NCBI RefSeq assembly: GCF_000023825.1
Contig: NC_013061.1
Span: 620,001-684,000 of the forward strand
DNA length: 64,000 bases
Source: Pedobacter heparinus DSM 2366
GTDB taxonomy: Bacteria; Bacteroidota; Bacteroidia; Sphingobacteriales; Sphingobacteriaceae
Reading direction: 5' to 3'
In this document: positions 52,390 to 61,683 of the stretch, piece by piece
How positions within the stretch are numbered: position 1 is the first letter of the stretch
How the letters are laid out: each line of letters begins with the position of its first letter
The notes under the pieces: model-generated
What the model saw: only the letters and a program-made list of their open reading frames with translations
Databases searched by the model: none
What the model was told of the DNA's origin: nothing
Program-made: the position numbers and the translations under genes

Positions 52390-52412
52390 TATGTGTATCA
52401 AATTAATCGGTT

Positions 52413-52630
52413 ATGTTTAGCATCATTACACCACTTCATAATAACGCTTCAACACTGTTAGAACACTCTATTCTTTAAAGAACCAATATTATCAAAATTG
52501 GGAGTGGATTATTATCGATAACTATTCGGAAAATAGCGGCTTAGTACTTGATCGTGACCTTTCACATGCTGATAAAAGGATCAGCATATACCAAAATAGT
52601 GTAAGAAATGGTGCTTGTGTGAAACTTTAA
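52413..52630 (+). pseudogene. Decayed N-terminal part of a GT2 glycosyltransferase
   Basis: From the ATG at 52413 the frame reads MFSIITPLHNNASTLLEHSIL, then a stop at 52476. From 52481 a shifted frame continues NQYYQNWEWIIIDNYSENSG, with LVLDRDL..RISIYQNS, then a stop at 52628. Together these give the standard GT2 N-terminus (SIITPLHN..TLLE...NQxYQNWEWIIxDNxSxD). A one-base shift breaks the gene, and its 3' part is replaced by the DeoR remnant, so it is dead. Confidence 0.8.
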
Positions 52631-52760
52631 TGCCCATACTTTGCAGGCTCTTCTGGTCTGTTCAGGAATACCGCTGTCTGAAGATGTAATCCACTTCTTC
52701 TAGCCACCAATTCTTCCGACCATGCTTACCGAATTTGGTAGAGTTGGCAAAGAGAAGGGG
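52621..52760 (-). pseudogene. Decayed 3' end of a DeoR-family regulator
   Basis: The plus-strand sequence 52621-52760 aligns base for base with 60738-60878, the 3' end of the intact deoR gene, for example TAATGCCCATACTTTGCAGG against TAATGCCCATGCTTTGCAGG. On the minus strand ANSTKFGKHG.., EEVDYI, SGIPEQTR and SLQSMGIKV can be read, but in more than one frame. At least two indels break the frame. It is the leftover of a paralogous regulator gene at the edge of the island. Confidence 0.85.
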
Positions 52761-52841
52761 CTCCTTCGCAGTAGCCCCCCAAACTGGATAATTTTAGTGT
52801 TAACATGCCCAATTAGCCGTTGATAGTTAAAAAGCAGTTAA

Positions 52842-53738
52842 CTACCGAACGATCTCGATCCGTAATTCCTCCTGCATCGTCTTTACCACGTTATTAATGG
52901 TGTACTCATACGACAATAAAAAGACATTGAATTTTCGGCCAAAGGATTCTTCAATCCTAAATACATTGGGATATCTTGCATCACCATTAATTTGCTTCAC
53001 CTTTATATCCTTATATGGTTTAATAGTGACACTTTTGTCAGCTGCCACTTCTAGTACGATGGAAGTCTTATTGATCATGGGTTCTGTACTTTCAAATGAT
53101 TCCGTTCCGGCAATTACGCGAACACTATTTGCCGATAAAGGGAACAGCTTCTTATTACCCGCTGTTACCATTCCGTTTACCAGGCCAGTCATGGAATAAA
53201 AAGTATTTTGTGCCTGAGAAGCATAATCGTTCTTGATGAGCACCTGGTAAAGAATCGTGGTTTTCTTCGAGTTGATCTCAACTCCAGGGCCAGCTGTAGC
53301 TTTTAATCCGATAAAATAAGTCGAATCCGGTGATAGGCCGTCTGGGCGCAGCTTAACCATGGTCCTTCCGGTACGGTCTCCGGCTTTGATCTGGATTTTT
53401 GGATCTAAGATTTCATATTTGTTCCGGGGCAGCAGTTTTGCATATAATTTGGTGTCAAAATCAAAAAGAGACCGGTTATAAAAATCCAGCTGCGTAAGGT
53501 CGTCTTCCAATTGGATCACCAGGTCCTTTGTAGATGCATGTGTCCCTCCTGCAGAAGCTGCGATATATCCGGTTACTTCATTGCCTGTCAATGGAACGAT
53601 TTCCTGAAAGGTATTGTAATAGCTGCTACTGATCAAAGCAACATCATTTTTGTACATTTCCTTTTCGAACAATTCATTGTCTTTGCACGAAGAGAGCACG
53701 GTAGCGAGTGCGAGCATCGTTATATACTTTTGTTTCAT
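52842..53738 (-). CDS. BT_3987/DUF4361-type surface lipoprotein
   Basis: 298 residues. A lipoprotein signal ending LATVLSSC (Cys17), then an N-terminal domain with LFEKEMYKNDVALISSSYYN, a DUF1735-like Ig region (ASTKDLVIQLEDD, DRTGRTMVKL, DSTYFIGLKAT) and a DUF4361-like C-terminal part. These proteins sit on the cell surface next to SusC/SusD and bind glycans or glycoproteins. It is the last gene of the minus-strand IPT/NHL-SusC-SusD operon, starting 22 bases after the SusD stop. Confidence 0.75.
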   Translation of the reverse strand: MKQKYITMLALATVLSSCKDNELFEKEMYKNDVALISSSYYNTFQEIVPLTGNEVTGYIAASAGGTHASTKDLVIQLEDDLTQLDFYNRSLFDFDTKLYAKLLPRNKYEILDPKIQIKAGDRTGRTMVKLRPDGLSPDSTYFIGLKATAGPGVEINSKKTTILYQVLIKNDYASQAQNTFYSMTGLVNGMVTAGNKKLFPLSANSVRVIAGTESFESTEPMINKTSIVLEVAADKSVTIKPYKDIKVKQINGDARYPNVFRIEESFGRKFNVFLLSYEYTINNVVKTMQEELRIEIVR

Positions 53739-53760
53739 CTTTTTATATTTATAATTTAAC

Positions 53761-55782
53761 CTAATAGCCCGGATTCTGATCTAAAGAAGGTAACCTTCTC
53801 ATTTCGGCACGTGGTATGGGTACAAAAACGGCTTTTTTGTCTACTACACGTGTCATAAATGACGATGTTCCCGGTATAACACGTTGGTAATAGGCATCTT
53901 TGGTAGCGCCATCCGGATTCATACCGCGCATAGGTTCGCGTTCTGTTTCTTCATAAATGCCCCAGCGACGTACATCATAATAGCGTCTGTTCTCCCACAG
54001 CAGCTCTACCATGCGTTCACGTTCAATCTGTTTTTGAACTAGCGCAGCAGTACTGATTTGGGTGGCGCTCAATCCAGGCAGCCCGGCACGATAGCGAACG
54101 AGATTAAAGGCACCCTTTATCTCTTCCTGGTTTCTGGATAGGGTATATTCTTTATCCCCAAGCTTTACCGTGTGACTACCTGTCAAATTATTAAGTGCCT
54201 CGGCATAGGATAAGAGTATCTCCGCATAGCGGATGATGGAGTAAGCTTTTTTGATGTGACGTGCACCTGTACCTGAAAAAGCATCCATCGGGTGATTGAA
54301 TTTTTTGATCACGTAGCCCGTGATCGGGTAGTTGGGTGAAGTAGCAGCCACTCCGCCACGACCATCGGGGGCCTGGTAGTAGTATTTGGCAGTATAGTTG
54401 TTGATGGTCGTACTGGACTGTGCCTGCCATACGGCCTCGTTAAATCCAATAGATGCATAAAAACGCATTTCGCGGTTAGCATACATATTGTAAACTCCGG
54501 AATTGAGTGGATATCCTGAAAAATTTTTGGCCTGTGTAGTATAGCCTGTTTCTGAATAATACCCATTGCTGGTGGCCTCTTCTTTGGTACGGCCGTCGGC
54601 CATCAGATAGGCATCAACCACTTTCTGTGTAACGCAGAAACGCCCCCAGCCACCGAGAGAAGGCGGCATAGAGCCCTGACTGATGGTTGTTACCATATAA
54701 CCTGTATTTCTGCCCCAGATGATCTCTTTATTAATTTCAGCAACAGCCTCGCCATTAAAAATATCCGAATAGGATCTTAACGGATCTATTCCTCCTGCTC
54801 CATTTGGATAATCAAGATAGAAATTTGGATCCGAATTGACTCCGGCAGGAAGCGCAGGGGTTTTGTCATCTTTCACTGCGGTATATAACCTGTACTGACC
54901 AAGATCCATCACGCGCTTGGCTGCGGCTGCAGCTACTGCCCATCTTGCTTCATTATATTGCTGTGATACGTAATTGACATTATCGGTTTTGCGTTTCCAG
55001 TTGCCAAAATAAGAACTGGCTACCGGTCCGCCATTAAACAGCGGACTTGCATGGATCAGCCGCAGGCGGGCAATCAAAGCAAGTGCAGCTCCTTTACTCG
55101 GGCGGCCAAAATCCAGTAGCGAAACTTCTGCAGGCATAAGCATTGCTGCTTTTTCAAGCTCATCGCAGGTGTAGTCCATCGTTTCATCATAGGTCGCTCT
55201 GGGACGGTCATAATATTCAAGGGATTCATTGGTGTTGATCACTTCATCACCCAGCAGGATCGCAGGACCATAATCTACTAAAATGTTGTAGTAAGCATAT
55301 GCACGGATAAAACGCGTGTATCCTTCAATCCTGAGCCGATCTAAATTGCTCATGCCCTTAGGGCGATCAAGGTTTTGCAGGACACTGTTACATTTACGGA
55401 TAATCTTGTAGTATTTTGCCCATTGATTTAAGTTAGGGTTGCTGTCTCCATAGAAATCTGAAGTAATGCGTCCGGTGGCAAAATCCATTCCATAATACAC
55501 ATTGCTCGAGCCACCTCCGGTAAGCCCGTTCAAGGCTTCATCGGTTGCCATAGGGCCAGGTGTATAACCAAAGCGAATGGTATTTGATTCATCTGGAAAC
55601 ATGGCCGCTGCACCCCACATATAAGCTTCCATATTTCGAGGGTTGGCAAAAGCGGAATCGATGTTAAATTCATCGTCAAAATATTCATCGATATTTAGGT
55701 ACTTCTTACAGGATGTTGTCATCGCAATCAACTGGATGATGACCGCTACGAATGCTAATCTTTTTATGATTGACGTTTTCAT
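53761..55782 (-). CDS. SusD/RagB-family glycan-binding lipoprotein
   Basis: A 673-residue lipoprotein. Signal ending MTTSC (Cys25). SusD features: AYMWGAAAMFPD, RFIRAYAYYNILVDYGPAIL, ALALIARLRLIHASPLF, and the C-terminal ERERMVELLWENRRYYDVRRWG. It is longer than the average SusD (about 500-600 residues). It pairs with the SusC encoded 21 bases upstream and would bind the glycan over the transporter. Confidence 0.94.
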   Translation of the reverse strand: MKTSIIKRLAFVAVIIQLIAMTTSCKKYLNIDEYFDDEFNIDSAFANPRNMEAYMWGAAAMFPDESNTIRFGYTPGPMATDEALNGLTGGGSSNVYYGMDFATGRITSDFYGDSNPNLNQWAKYYKIIRKCNSVLQNLDRPKGMSNLDRLRIEGYTRFIRAYAYYNILVDYGPAILLGDEVINTNESLEYYDRPRATYDETMDYTCDELEKAAMLMPAEVSLLDFGRPSKGAALALIARLRLIHASPLFNGGPVASSYFGNWKRKTDNVNYVSQQYNEARWAVAAAAAKRVMDLGQYRLYTAVKDDKTPALPAGVNSDPNFYLDYPNGAGGIDPLRSYSDIFNGEAVAEINKEIIWGRNTGYMVTTISQGSMPPSLGGWGRFCVTQKVVDAYLMADGRTKEEATSNGYYSETGYTTQAKNFSGYPLNSGVYNMYANREMRFYASIGFNEAVWQAQSSTTINNYTAKYYYQAPDGRGGVAATSPNYPITGYVIKKFNHPMDAFSGTGARHIKKAYSIIRYAEILLSYAEALNNLTGSHTVKLGDKEYTLSRNQEEIKGAFNLVRYRAGLPGLSATQISTAALVQKQIERERMVELLWENRRYYDVRRWGIYEETEREPMRGMNPDGATKDAYYQRVIPGTSSFMTRVVDKKAVFVPIPRAEMRRLPSLDQNPGY

Positions 55783-55803
55783 ATCATTAATTTCTTGTTT
55801 GTA

Positions 55804-58800
55804 TTAAAAATTGACGTACACTTGAAAGGAATAGGTTGTTGGTATCGGGTATTTACGCCCGTTCCAGGCGGCTTGTTCCGGGTCATAAAGCTTAACATTA
55901 TCCCATATGTATAAGTTATTGCCCACAAATTGCAGGTCCATAGACTTAATTCCAAGGCGTTTCAGGATCGATGGATTAATGTTATAATTCAACGTAATTT
56001 CCTCCAGGCGTATATAGCGCGCATCTCCCTGCCAGAAGGACGACAACTGGCTGTTGTTGGTGTTATTCCCGTATTGCAGGCGTGGGTAGCGGGCATTTGG
56101 GTTTTCGGCCAATGCAGGGTCTATTCCGTTTGCCAGGGCATAATCCCTCGGGATCCAGCGGTTTTTAGGATCGGCAGCCAGGCTGAGTACGTTGCCCAGG
56201 TTACCATTAAAGAATGGCATATAACCCATTCCGTTAGTTACCGTTACATTGTTTATTGTGGTTGGCTGTCCTACATAGAAAAAGGATGTTTTTCCTGTTC
56301 CTTTAAACAATACACCTAATGTCAGCTTTTTATAGCGGAACTCGCCGCCCATGCCAAACATCATCAAAGGATAGTTGCTGTGGGTTAAAGGAACCATGTC
56401 CAGTTTGTCGATGATGCCATCACCGTTTACATCCTTGTATTTGATGTCGCCAGGCAGTACATCTCCAAACGTTTGTTTAGGGCTATATTTGATGTCGTCT
56501 TCGTCTTTAAAAAGTCCCAGCGACTGGTAGCCTCTTATAGAATTATAAGGGAAACCATTGTACTCCAGGTAAGGATATTCCAGGTAAGCTTGTTCCCAGT
56601 TCTGTACTAGGTTTTTGGAATAGGTGAAGTTACCTCTTAAGGTAAAACCTATGTCTTTGGAAAGATTGCCAGTATAGCTGATGTTTCCATCTATTCCGGA
56701 ACTTTTCATGCGGCCCACATTGGCGAAAGGATTGGAAATGACGCCCACGTAATCAGGAACCTGTACCCTTTGTTGAAAAATACCGTTACGCTGATCTTTG
56801 AAAAAGTCTACCACAAAATCTACTTTACTATCAAAGAGCTTACCTTCAATACCTAAATTGGATTTAATCGCTTTTTCCCAGGCCAGGTTATCTGCACCAA
56901 TCCTTGTCTCATTAATTGTCTCGATATCGGGCACGCCCCATACCGTGCCATTACCCTGGTTAGCCTTGGTCAGGTAAGGGAAACGGATAGTTGAAATCCG
57001 GTCGTTACCCACCGTACCGTAGGAAGCCCTGATCTTAAAATAATTAAGCCATGGTGCGGCTTCTTTTACAAATTTGTAGCCAGTAGGTACCCATCCCAGG
57101 GCTATTGACGGGAAAAAACCATATTGCCTGCCGGGCTGGAAGTTCTCAGAACCGGTATAGCCAAAATTGACATCTAAAAGGTAAGTGTCCCGGAAACCAT
57201 AGGTCAACCTGCTCGATACACCCTGATAACGTAAGGGGATGGCGTCCAGGTTACTGGTCGCGTCTTCGGTATCTTTGGCATCGCTAATGTAGTAATAGAC
57301 CAGTGCGGAGGTCCTGTGGTCACTGTTGAATACTTTATCATAATTGATAACAGATTCAAAGTGGTATTTACGGTATTGACGGGTAGATCTGGTGTAACTC
57401 GCTTTTTGTTCTTGTACGGTTTGCAAAGTAATGAGCGAGCCATCGTAGGCCCGTCCTAAGGCATTATAAAGCGCTGGCTGTACACGCCTACGCTCGCTAA
57501 AGTAACTGTATAGATCGTAAGCTCCCTGAACCCGGAATTTAAGTCCCTCCAATACACTGGAAAGGTCTTGGTTTAGGGCTAATGTGGTTTTGCCTTTATA
57601 CACCTCATCTGAAGCCTTACCTGTGCGGTTGATCATGACATAAGGCGATGACTGCTCTCCACCTCCCAGGCCTGGAAGCAGGCCATTGGAATATCGTGTA
57701 GGGATGGTCACCGGGGTAAGTACGGATTGTGCTCCCCATATGTAATCTGTATTTGCTAACCCAGGCTGAGCCAGTTTAGATAGAAACCCATCAGAACCCA
57801 GGAAAATTTTAGTGGTCTTGGTCAGGTTAACATCCAGATTGATCCGGTAATTATAGGTATTAAAACCCACATTAGAACTGTATTGGCTATTTTTGTCTAC
57901 TTTGTAAGCTGCACTTTCACTTTTGCCGCCAAGGCTAAGGAAATAGCGTGCAACCTCAGACCCACCACGGCCACTCATGTAATAGCTCTGGCGCCAGGAA
58001 GTCTTATTGAGAATTTCATCCTGCCAATCTACATCTGGATACATATCCGGATCCAGTCCATCGCGGATAATACCTAATTCCGTTTGATTGTACAAAGGAC
58101 TCTGCCCACGGACCAAACTTGCTTCATTCGCCAGCTGTGCATAATCATACGCACGCAGATATTCTGGTAAGCGGTTGAGACTGGATAAAGTGGTATTGGC
58201 GCGTGCGGTGAGCTGCATGCGGTCTACCTGACCGCGCTTAGTGGTAACCAATACTACCCCATTGGCTCCCCTAACGCCATACACTGCGGTAGCTGATGCA
58301 TCCTTAAGGATCGAAAAACTTTCCACATCCGCCGGATCAATGGTATTCAGGTCGCCCTCCAAACCATCGATGAGCACCAATGCACTACTGTTGGCTCCAA
58401 ATGTACCGATACCACGTACCCAAAACTCAGAAATGTTCTTTCCTGGTTCACCACTGCCTAATCTGGAGATTACACCGGCTGCCCTTCCGCCAAGAAGGTT
58501 TGCAATCGATGGTGCAGGGGATTGAAGGTCCTTAACATCTACCGTTGTGATGGCTCCAACCGAACTTATCTTCCGTTGTACATTTCCCAGTCCAACTACC
58601 ATTACTTCCTCCAGGGCCTCGTTATTGTCTTTAAGTACTATGGTTAAATTCTTTTTTGTTTCGACAGCAACATGTTCTGCATTTTTAAAGCCGATATAGC
58701 TAAATGCGACTTTATCGCCATACGAGACCTGAATGCTGAATTTTCCTTCATTATTGGTAGCGGTACCGGCTGAGGGCCGATCTTTAATGTAAACAGATAC

Positions 58801-58935
58801 CGCTGGGATAGCTGCTCCCTTTTCATCGGTAACAATACCGGCAATGGTGAGTAACTGCTTGGTTTCCTGTGCATGTAATGTCGTCAGGGACAGACACAGC
58901 GACAGCAAGCACAAAATTCTAAAAGTCTTTGTCAT
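55804..58935 (-). CDS. SusC/RagA-family TonB-dependent transporter
   Basis: 1043 residues. Signal (LCLLSLCLSLTTLHA), a carboxypeptidase-like domain (residues about 28-105: IAGIVTDEKGAAIPAVSVYIKD), the plug (about 115-230: LVLIDGLEGDLNTIDPADVESFSILKDASATAVYGVRGANGVVLVTTKRG) and the barrel. It is the transporter partner of the SusD protein. The operon contains no glycoside hydrolase, so the enzymes that release its substrate must lie elsewhere. Confidence 0.96.
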   Translation of the reverse strand: MTKTFRILCLLSLCLSLTTLHAQETKQLLTIAGIVTDEKGAAIPAVSVYIKDRPSAGTATNNEGKFSIQVSYGDKVAFSYIGFKNAEHVAVETKKNLTIVLKDNNEALEEVMVVGLGNVQRKISSVGAITTVDVKDLQSPAPSIANLLGGRAAGVISRLGSGEPGKNISEFWVRGIGTFGANSSALVLIDGLEGDLNTIDPADVESFSILKDASATAVYGVRGANGVVLVTTKRGQVDRMQLTARANTTLSSLNRLPEYLRAYDYAQLANEASLVRGQSPLYNQTELGIIRDGLDPDMYPDVDWQDEILNKTSWRQSYYMSGRGGSEVARYFLSLGGKSESAAYKVDKNSQYSSNVGFNTYNYRINLDVNLTKTTKIFLGSDGFLSKLAQPGLANTDYIWGAQSVLTPVTIPTRYSNGLLPGLGGGEQSSPYVMINRTGKASDEVYKGKTTLALNQDLSSVLEGLKFRVQGAYDLYSYFSERRRVQPALYNALGRAYDGSLITLQTVQEQKASYTRSTRQYRKYHFESVINYDKVFNSDHRTSALVYYYISDAKDTEDATSNLDAIPLRYQGVSSRLTYGFRDTYLLDVNFGYTGSENFQPGRQYGFFPSIALGWVPTGYKFVKEAAPWLNYFKIRASYGTVGNDRISTIRFPYLTKANQGNGTVWGVPDIETINETRIGADNLAWEKAIKSNLGIEGKLFDSKVDFVVDFFKDQRNGIFQQRVQVPDYVGVISNPFANVGRMKSSGIDGNISYTGNLSKDIGFTLRGNFTYSKNLVQNWEQAYLEYPYLEYNGFPYNSIRGYQSLGLFKDEDDIKYSPKQTFGDVLPGDIKYKDVNGDGIIDKLDMVPLTHSNYPLMMFGMGGEFRYKKLTLGVLFKGTGKTSFFYVGQPTTINNVTVTNGMGYMPFFNGNLGNVLSLAADPKNRWIPRDYALANGIDPALAENPNARYPRLQYGNNTNNSQLSSFWQGDARYIRLEEITLNYNINPSILKRLGIKSMDLQFVGNNLYIWDNVKLYDPEQAAWNGRKYPIPTTYSFQVYVNF

Positions 58936-59039
58936 CTTATATGTGTATTATACTTAATATGTTCTAATGGGATAGTTTAAAGCACATTATTTCTGCCTTT
59001 AAGCAAAAGCTCATGAATAGGATAAATGCTTTGTAGTGA

Positions 59040-60401
59040 TTATTCAATAACTAATTTGCGTATCCTGGCGTTACTCCAGTCTGCAATATAAATGTCACCT
59101 TGCTCATTGACAGCCACTCCCCAGGGTTGGTTAAATAGAGATTCTACCGGTCCGCCATCTTTATAGCCTGATTTGCCCGGTTGGCCTGCTACCGTTGTTA
59201 CGATATTATCAGCCGATACCATACGGATACAATGGTTGCCATAGTCTGCAACAAACATGTTTCCGCTGTTGTCAAACTTAATCTCTTTAGGATCGTTGAA
59301 CAGTGCGTCTGCCAACGGCCCATCGCGGAAGGCACTACCTCCAGGGGCATTGAGGCGTTTAAAGCCGCCTGATCCATTAGGGTCACGAAGATCCAGTACC
59401 ATAATACCTTGTCTGAAATTGGTCGGTGTGGCATTGGTAGTGAGCGTGATGTACAGGAGCCATGGTTTTACTGGATTAATGGCCTGACCATACTGCGATC
59501 CATAAGGTCCCTGGTGAACAATTTTTGCTTCGAATGTCTGAGGATTTATTTTGGCAACCTTTCCATCTCTGTATCTCGTGTAAAGATACCCATCATACGG
59601 ACAATAAGTCACGAAGTTTTTGTACAGATCCGCAGTAACAATGGAATTATAATCTGCCGTAGAGTATTTGATGTTACGCTGACGCGGGTACCAGGCCTCC
59701 CTGGGGTCGAATGTAAAAATAACCTCCTTTGTAGACTCATGAGCGGCTGTTAGCATACCAGTAACACGATCCACAGTTAAGCCGTTGGCATATAAGATCC
59801 GACCGGCAGCGACCGACTCGATCAGTGGAGTAACTATATTTTGCTTTTCATTTATCCTGGCTACACCAAATGTAGCCGGATTGCCACCATCCCGCCAGGA
59901 CATAAATATATTTCCCTCGGCATCCAGTTCCAGGTATTTACCATAAACTTCAGCTTCAGAGAGCGTTCCGGGTTTAAAGTTTTTTTGCCCGTTACCCGTA
60001 ACTGTGCTTACCTGAGCCTGAATATGGTAAGTAAAAGTGTCTTTATAAACAACCGAGTCAGTACCCACAACCACAGAAATCTTAGGATTATCACCTGGAA
60101 GCCGGGGTACAATGGCATAGATCCGGTTACCACTTGACGAGATAACTGAAGCTTTTGCATGGTTAAAATAGACTTTGATTTTACTTGGGTCATTTCCAAA
60201 GTTTTCCCCGTCTAAAAGTATTTTATCGCGCGCTCCTCCCTCATTCGGAGAAAAAGAGGAGAGTACAACGGGCTTTGAAGAATCATAGGTTTTACTAGGG
60301 CCTTCCTTTTCGCTTTTACAGGAAACAAAACAACAGGAACTGAAGCATACCCATAGGAAGGCGGCAAAACACCTATCCATACTCTTTCGGTAGTTTTTCA
60401 T
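59040..60401 (-). CDS. IPT/TIG plus NHL-repeat surface lipoprotein
   Basis: 453 residues. A signal rich in Cys with a lipobox near CFVSC, an IPT/TIG Ig-like domain (residues about 45-135: VVLSSFSPNEGGARDKILLDGENFG), then an NHL-type propeller (about 140-450; SGNMFVADYGNHCIRMV, YIADWSNARIRKL). Such proteins open many SusC/SusD operons and are thought to bind glycans at the cell surface. It is the first gene of the minus-strand operon; the 326-base upstream region carries a 20-base palindrome. Confidence 0.85.
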   Translation of the reverse strand: MKNYRKSMDRCFAAFLWVCFSSCCFVSCKSEKEGPSKTYDSSKPVVLSSFSPNEGGARDKILLDGENFGNDPSKIKVYFNHAKASVISSSGNRIYAIVPRLPGDNPKISVVVGTDSVVYKDTFTYHIQAQVSTVTGNGQKNFKPGTLSEAEVYGKYLELDAEGNIFMSWRDGGNPATFGVARINEKQNIVTPLIESVAAGRILYANGLTVDRVTGMLTAAHESTKEVIFTFDPREAWYPRQRNIKYSTADYNSIVTADLYKNFVTYCPYDGYLYTRYRDGKVAKINPQTFEAKIVHQGPYGSQYGQAINPVKPWLLYITLTTNATPTNFRQGIMVLDLRDPNGSGGFKRLNAPGGSAFRDGPLADALFNDPKEIKFDNSGNMFVADYGNHCIRMVSADNIVTTVAGQPGKSGYKDGGPVESLFNQPWGVAVNEQGDIYIADWSNARIRKLVIE

Positions 60402-60727
60402 TTAAAAAGGTTTAAATTTGGTTAGTATTTGGTTTATTGAAATCGAATATATTAAATAAAAAACAATAAAACGAAATAAAAGAAAAGAAAAAAAGGTTTT
60501 AAACGTCATAATTAGTAATTTGATCAGATAAGAATAGTACAAAGTAAAGGCTTTGTAATTATCTTAATATTAAGATAAAATCAACTTACAAATTGAAAAT
60601 TGCGGGGTAAGAGAATATGATGACAGTAGTTGTCGAATGAAAAAACTATGGTCAGCTTAGTAAATTACTGATAGTTCGCGTTTTATAGGAAAAGTAAATT
60701 GTGTGCAAGCTAAAATTGCATTAACCA
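60402..60727 (-). other. Regulatory region upstream of the IPT/NHL-SusCD operon
   Basis: 326 bases without a gene. They contain TACAAAG/CTTTGTA inverted halves (60538-60544, 60551-60557), the 20-base palindrome at 60559-60578, and AAAACGAAATAA near 60469-60480. No clean promoter pair was found; TACTTTG on the minus strand is one base short of the TANNTTTG pattern. Confidence 0.5.
60559..60578. promoter_or_regulatory. 20-base perfect palindrome, candidate operator
   Basis: TTATCTTAATATTAAGATAA reads the same on both strands. A 13-base half (AATATTAAGATAA) recurs at 61510-61522 just upstream of deoR. The likeliest binder is the DeoR regulator, but this is inferred from position only. Confidence 0.5.
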
Positions 60728-61492
60728 TTAAATAATAGAAACCTTAATGCCCATGCTTTGCAGGTTTTTCCTGGTCTGCTCGGGGATGCCACTATCTGTA
60801 ATGATATGATCTACTTCTTCAATGCCGCATATTCTTCCGAAGCCACGTTTTCCGAATTTGGTAGAGTCGGCAAGTACAATTATTTTTTGAGAGGAATCTA
60901 TCATCTGCCTGTTTAAGTGAGCCTCATAGGCATTTGTTGTCGTTAATCCAAATTCCAGATCAATGCCGTCAACACCCAGGTATAATTTGCTGCAAAAAAC
61001 ATTGCCCAATACATTATCGGAATAAGGGCCTGCAACAGAAGAAGAGCTTTTCCTCAACAGGCCTCCCAGCTGGATGATCTCAATATCATTGTGGTGCAGC
61101 AATTCGAGGGCAACATTTAATGCAGAGGTAATAACAGTTAAATTTCCTTTGGGTTTGATGCAGCGCGCCATGGCCAGAACCGTTGTTCCCGATGCGATGA
61201 TAATGGAATCATTTTCTTCAATCAGTTCAGCAGCCATTGTGCCAATCTTCATCTTTTCTGCCGATTGCAGATGTTCTTTTTCATTTACAGGTTTATCAAC
61301 CGTATAAGGGTTGTTTAGTGTGGCTCCTCCATGGGTCCTGAACAAGAGGTTCTTGTCTTCGAGTAGTTTCAGGTCCTTCCGGATGGTAACCGACGAAACT
61401 TTTAACTTTTTACAAAGTGACTGTACATCAATAGTGCCGTCTGTTTGAATTTTGTTTAATATATATTGGTGTCGTTCAGCTATGTTAATCAT
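60728..61492 (-). CDS. DeoR/GlpR-family transcriptional repressor
   Basis: 254 residues. The N-terminal HTH is standard (RHQYILNKIQTDGTIDVQSLCKKLKVSSVTIRKDLKLLEDKN, then RTHGGAT), and the C-terminal sugar-phosphate sensing domain has NDSIIIASGTTVLAMA and DSTKFGKRGFG. DeoR regulators respond to phosphorylated sugars. It is divergent from glpD, so it may respond to glycerol 3-phosphate. It also sits next to the SusCD operon. A decayed copy of its 3' end lies at 52621-52760. Confidence 0.93.
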   Translation of the reverse strand: MINIAERHQYILNKIQTDGTIDVQSLCKKLKVSSVTIRKDLKLLEDKNLLFRTHGGATLNNPYTVDKPVNEKEHLQSAEKMKIGTMAAELIEENDSIIIASGTTVLAMARCIKPKGNLTVITSALNVALELLHHNDIEIIQLGGLLRKSSSSVAGPYSDNVLGNVFCSKLYLGVDGIDLEFGLTTTNAYEAHLNRQMIDSSQKIIVLADSTKFGKRGFGRICGIEEVDHIITDSGIPEQTRKNLQSMGIKVSII

Positions 61493-61509
61493 TTATCGAT
61501 ATATATGGC

Positions 61510-61522
61510 AATATTAAGATAA
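61510..61522. promoter_or_regulatory. 13-base half-site upstream of deoR
   Basis: AATATTAAGATAA is identical to one half of the palindrome at 60566-60578 and lies 18 bases upstream of the deoR start. It may be an autoregulatory site. Confidence 0.4.
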
Positions 61523-61610
61523 ACATAATTTTTAAATTACGTTTTCAACAAACTTAATGCTAAAAAATAAATTTCCCAATTTGTTTTTTATAATAAAATA
61601 CTTTTTTTAG

Positions 61611-61643
61611 TTTCGTTTAGGTATATTTGTCCTGTAAACGAAA
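61611..61643. promoter_or_regulatory. Inverted repeat around the glpD -7 box
   Basis: TTTCGTTTA (61611-61619) and its exact complement TAAACGAAA (61635-61643) flank the -7 box TATATTTG at 61622-61629. A second overlapping repeat, GTAAAC..GTTTAC, spans 61634-61649. TTTCG is part of the known GlpR/DeoR operator style, so binding here would block glpD expression. Confidence 0.55.
61622..61629 (+). promoter_or_regulatory. -7 promoter box of glpD
   Basis: TATATTTG fits TANNTTTG, 54 bases before the glpD ATG at 61684. No clear TTG lies at the -33 position. Confidence 0.55.
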
Positions 61644-61683
61644 GTTTACGAAATATCAGTATTTTAAATTGAAAACAAACGAA

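Noticed and set aside
52413-52630. A functional short GT2 gene
   Set aside because: The frame is broken by a one-base shift and a stop after 21 codons, and the 3' part overlaps the DeoR remnant.
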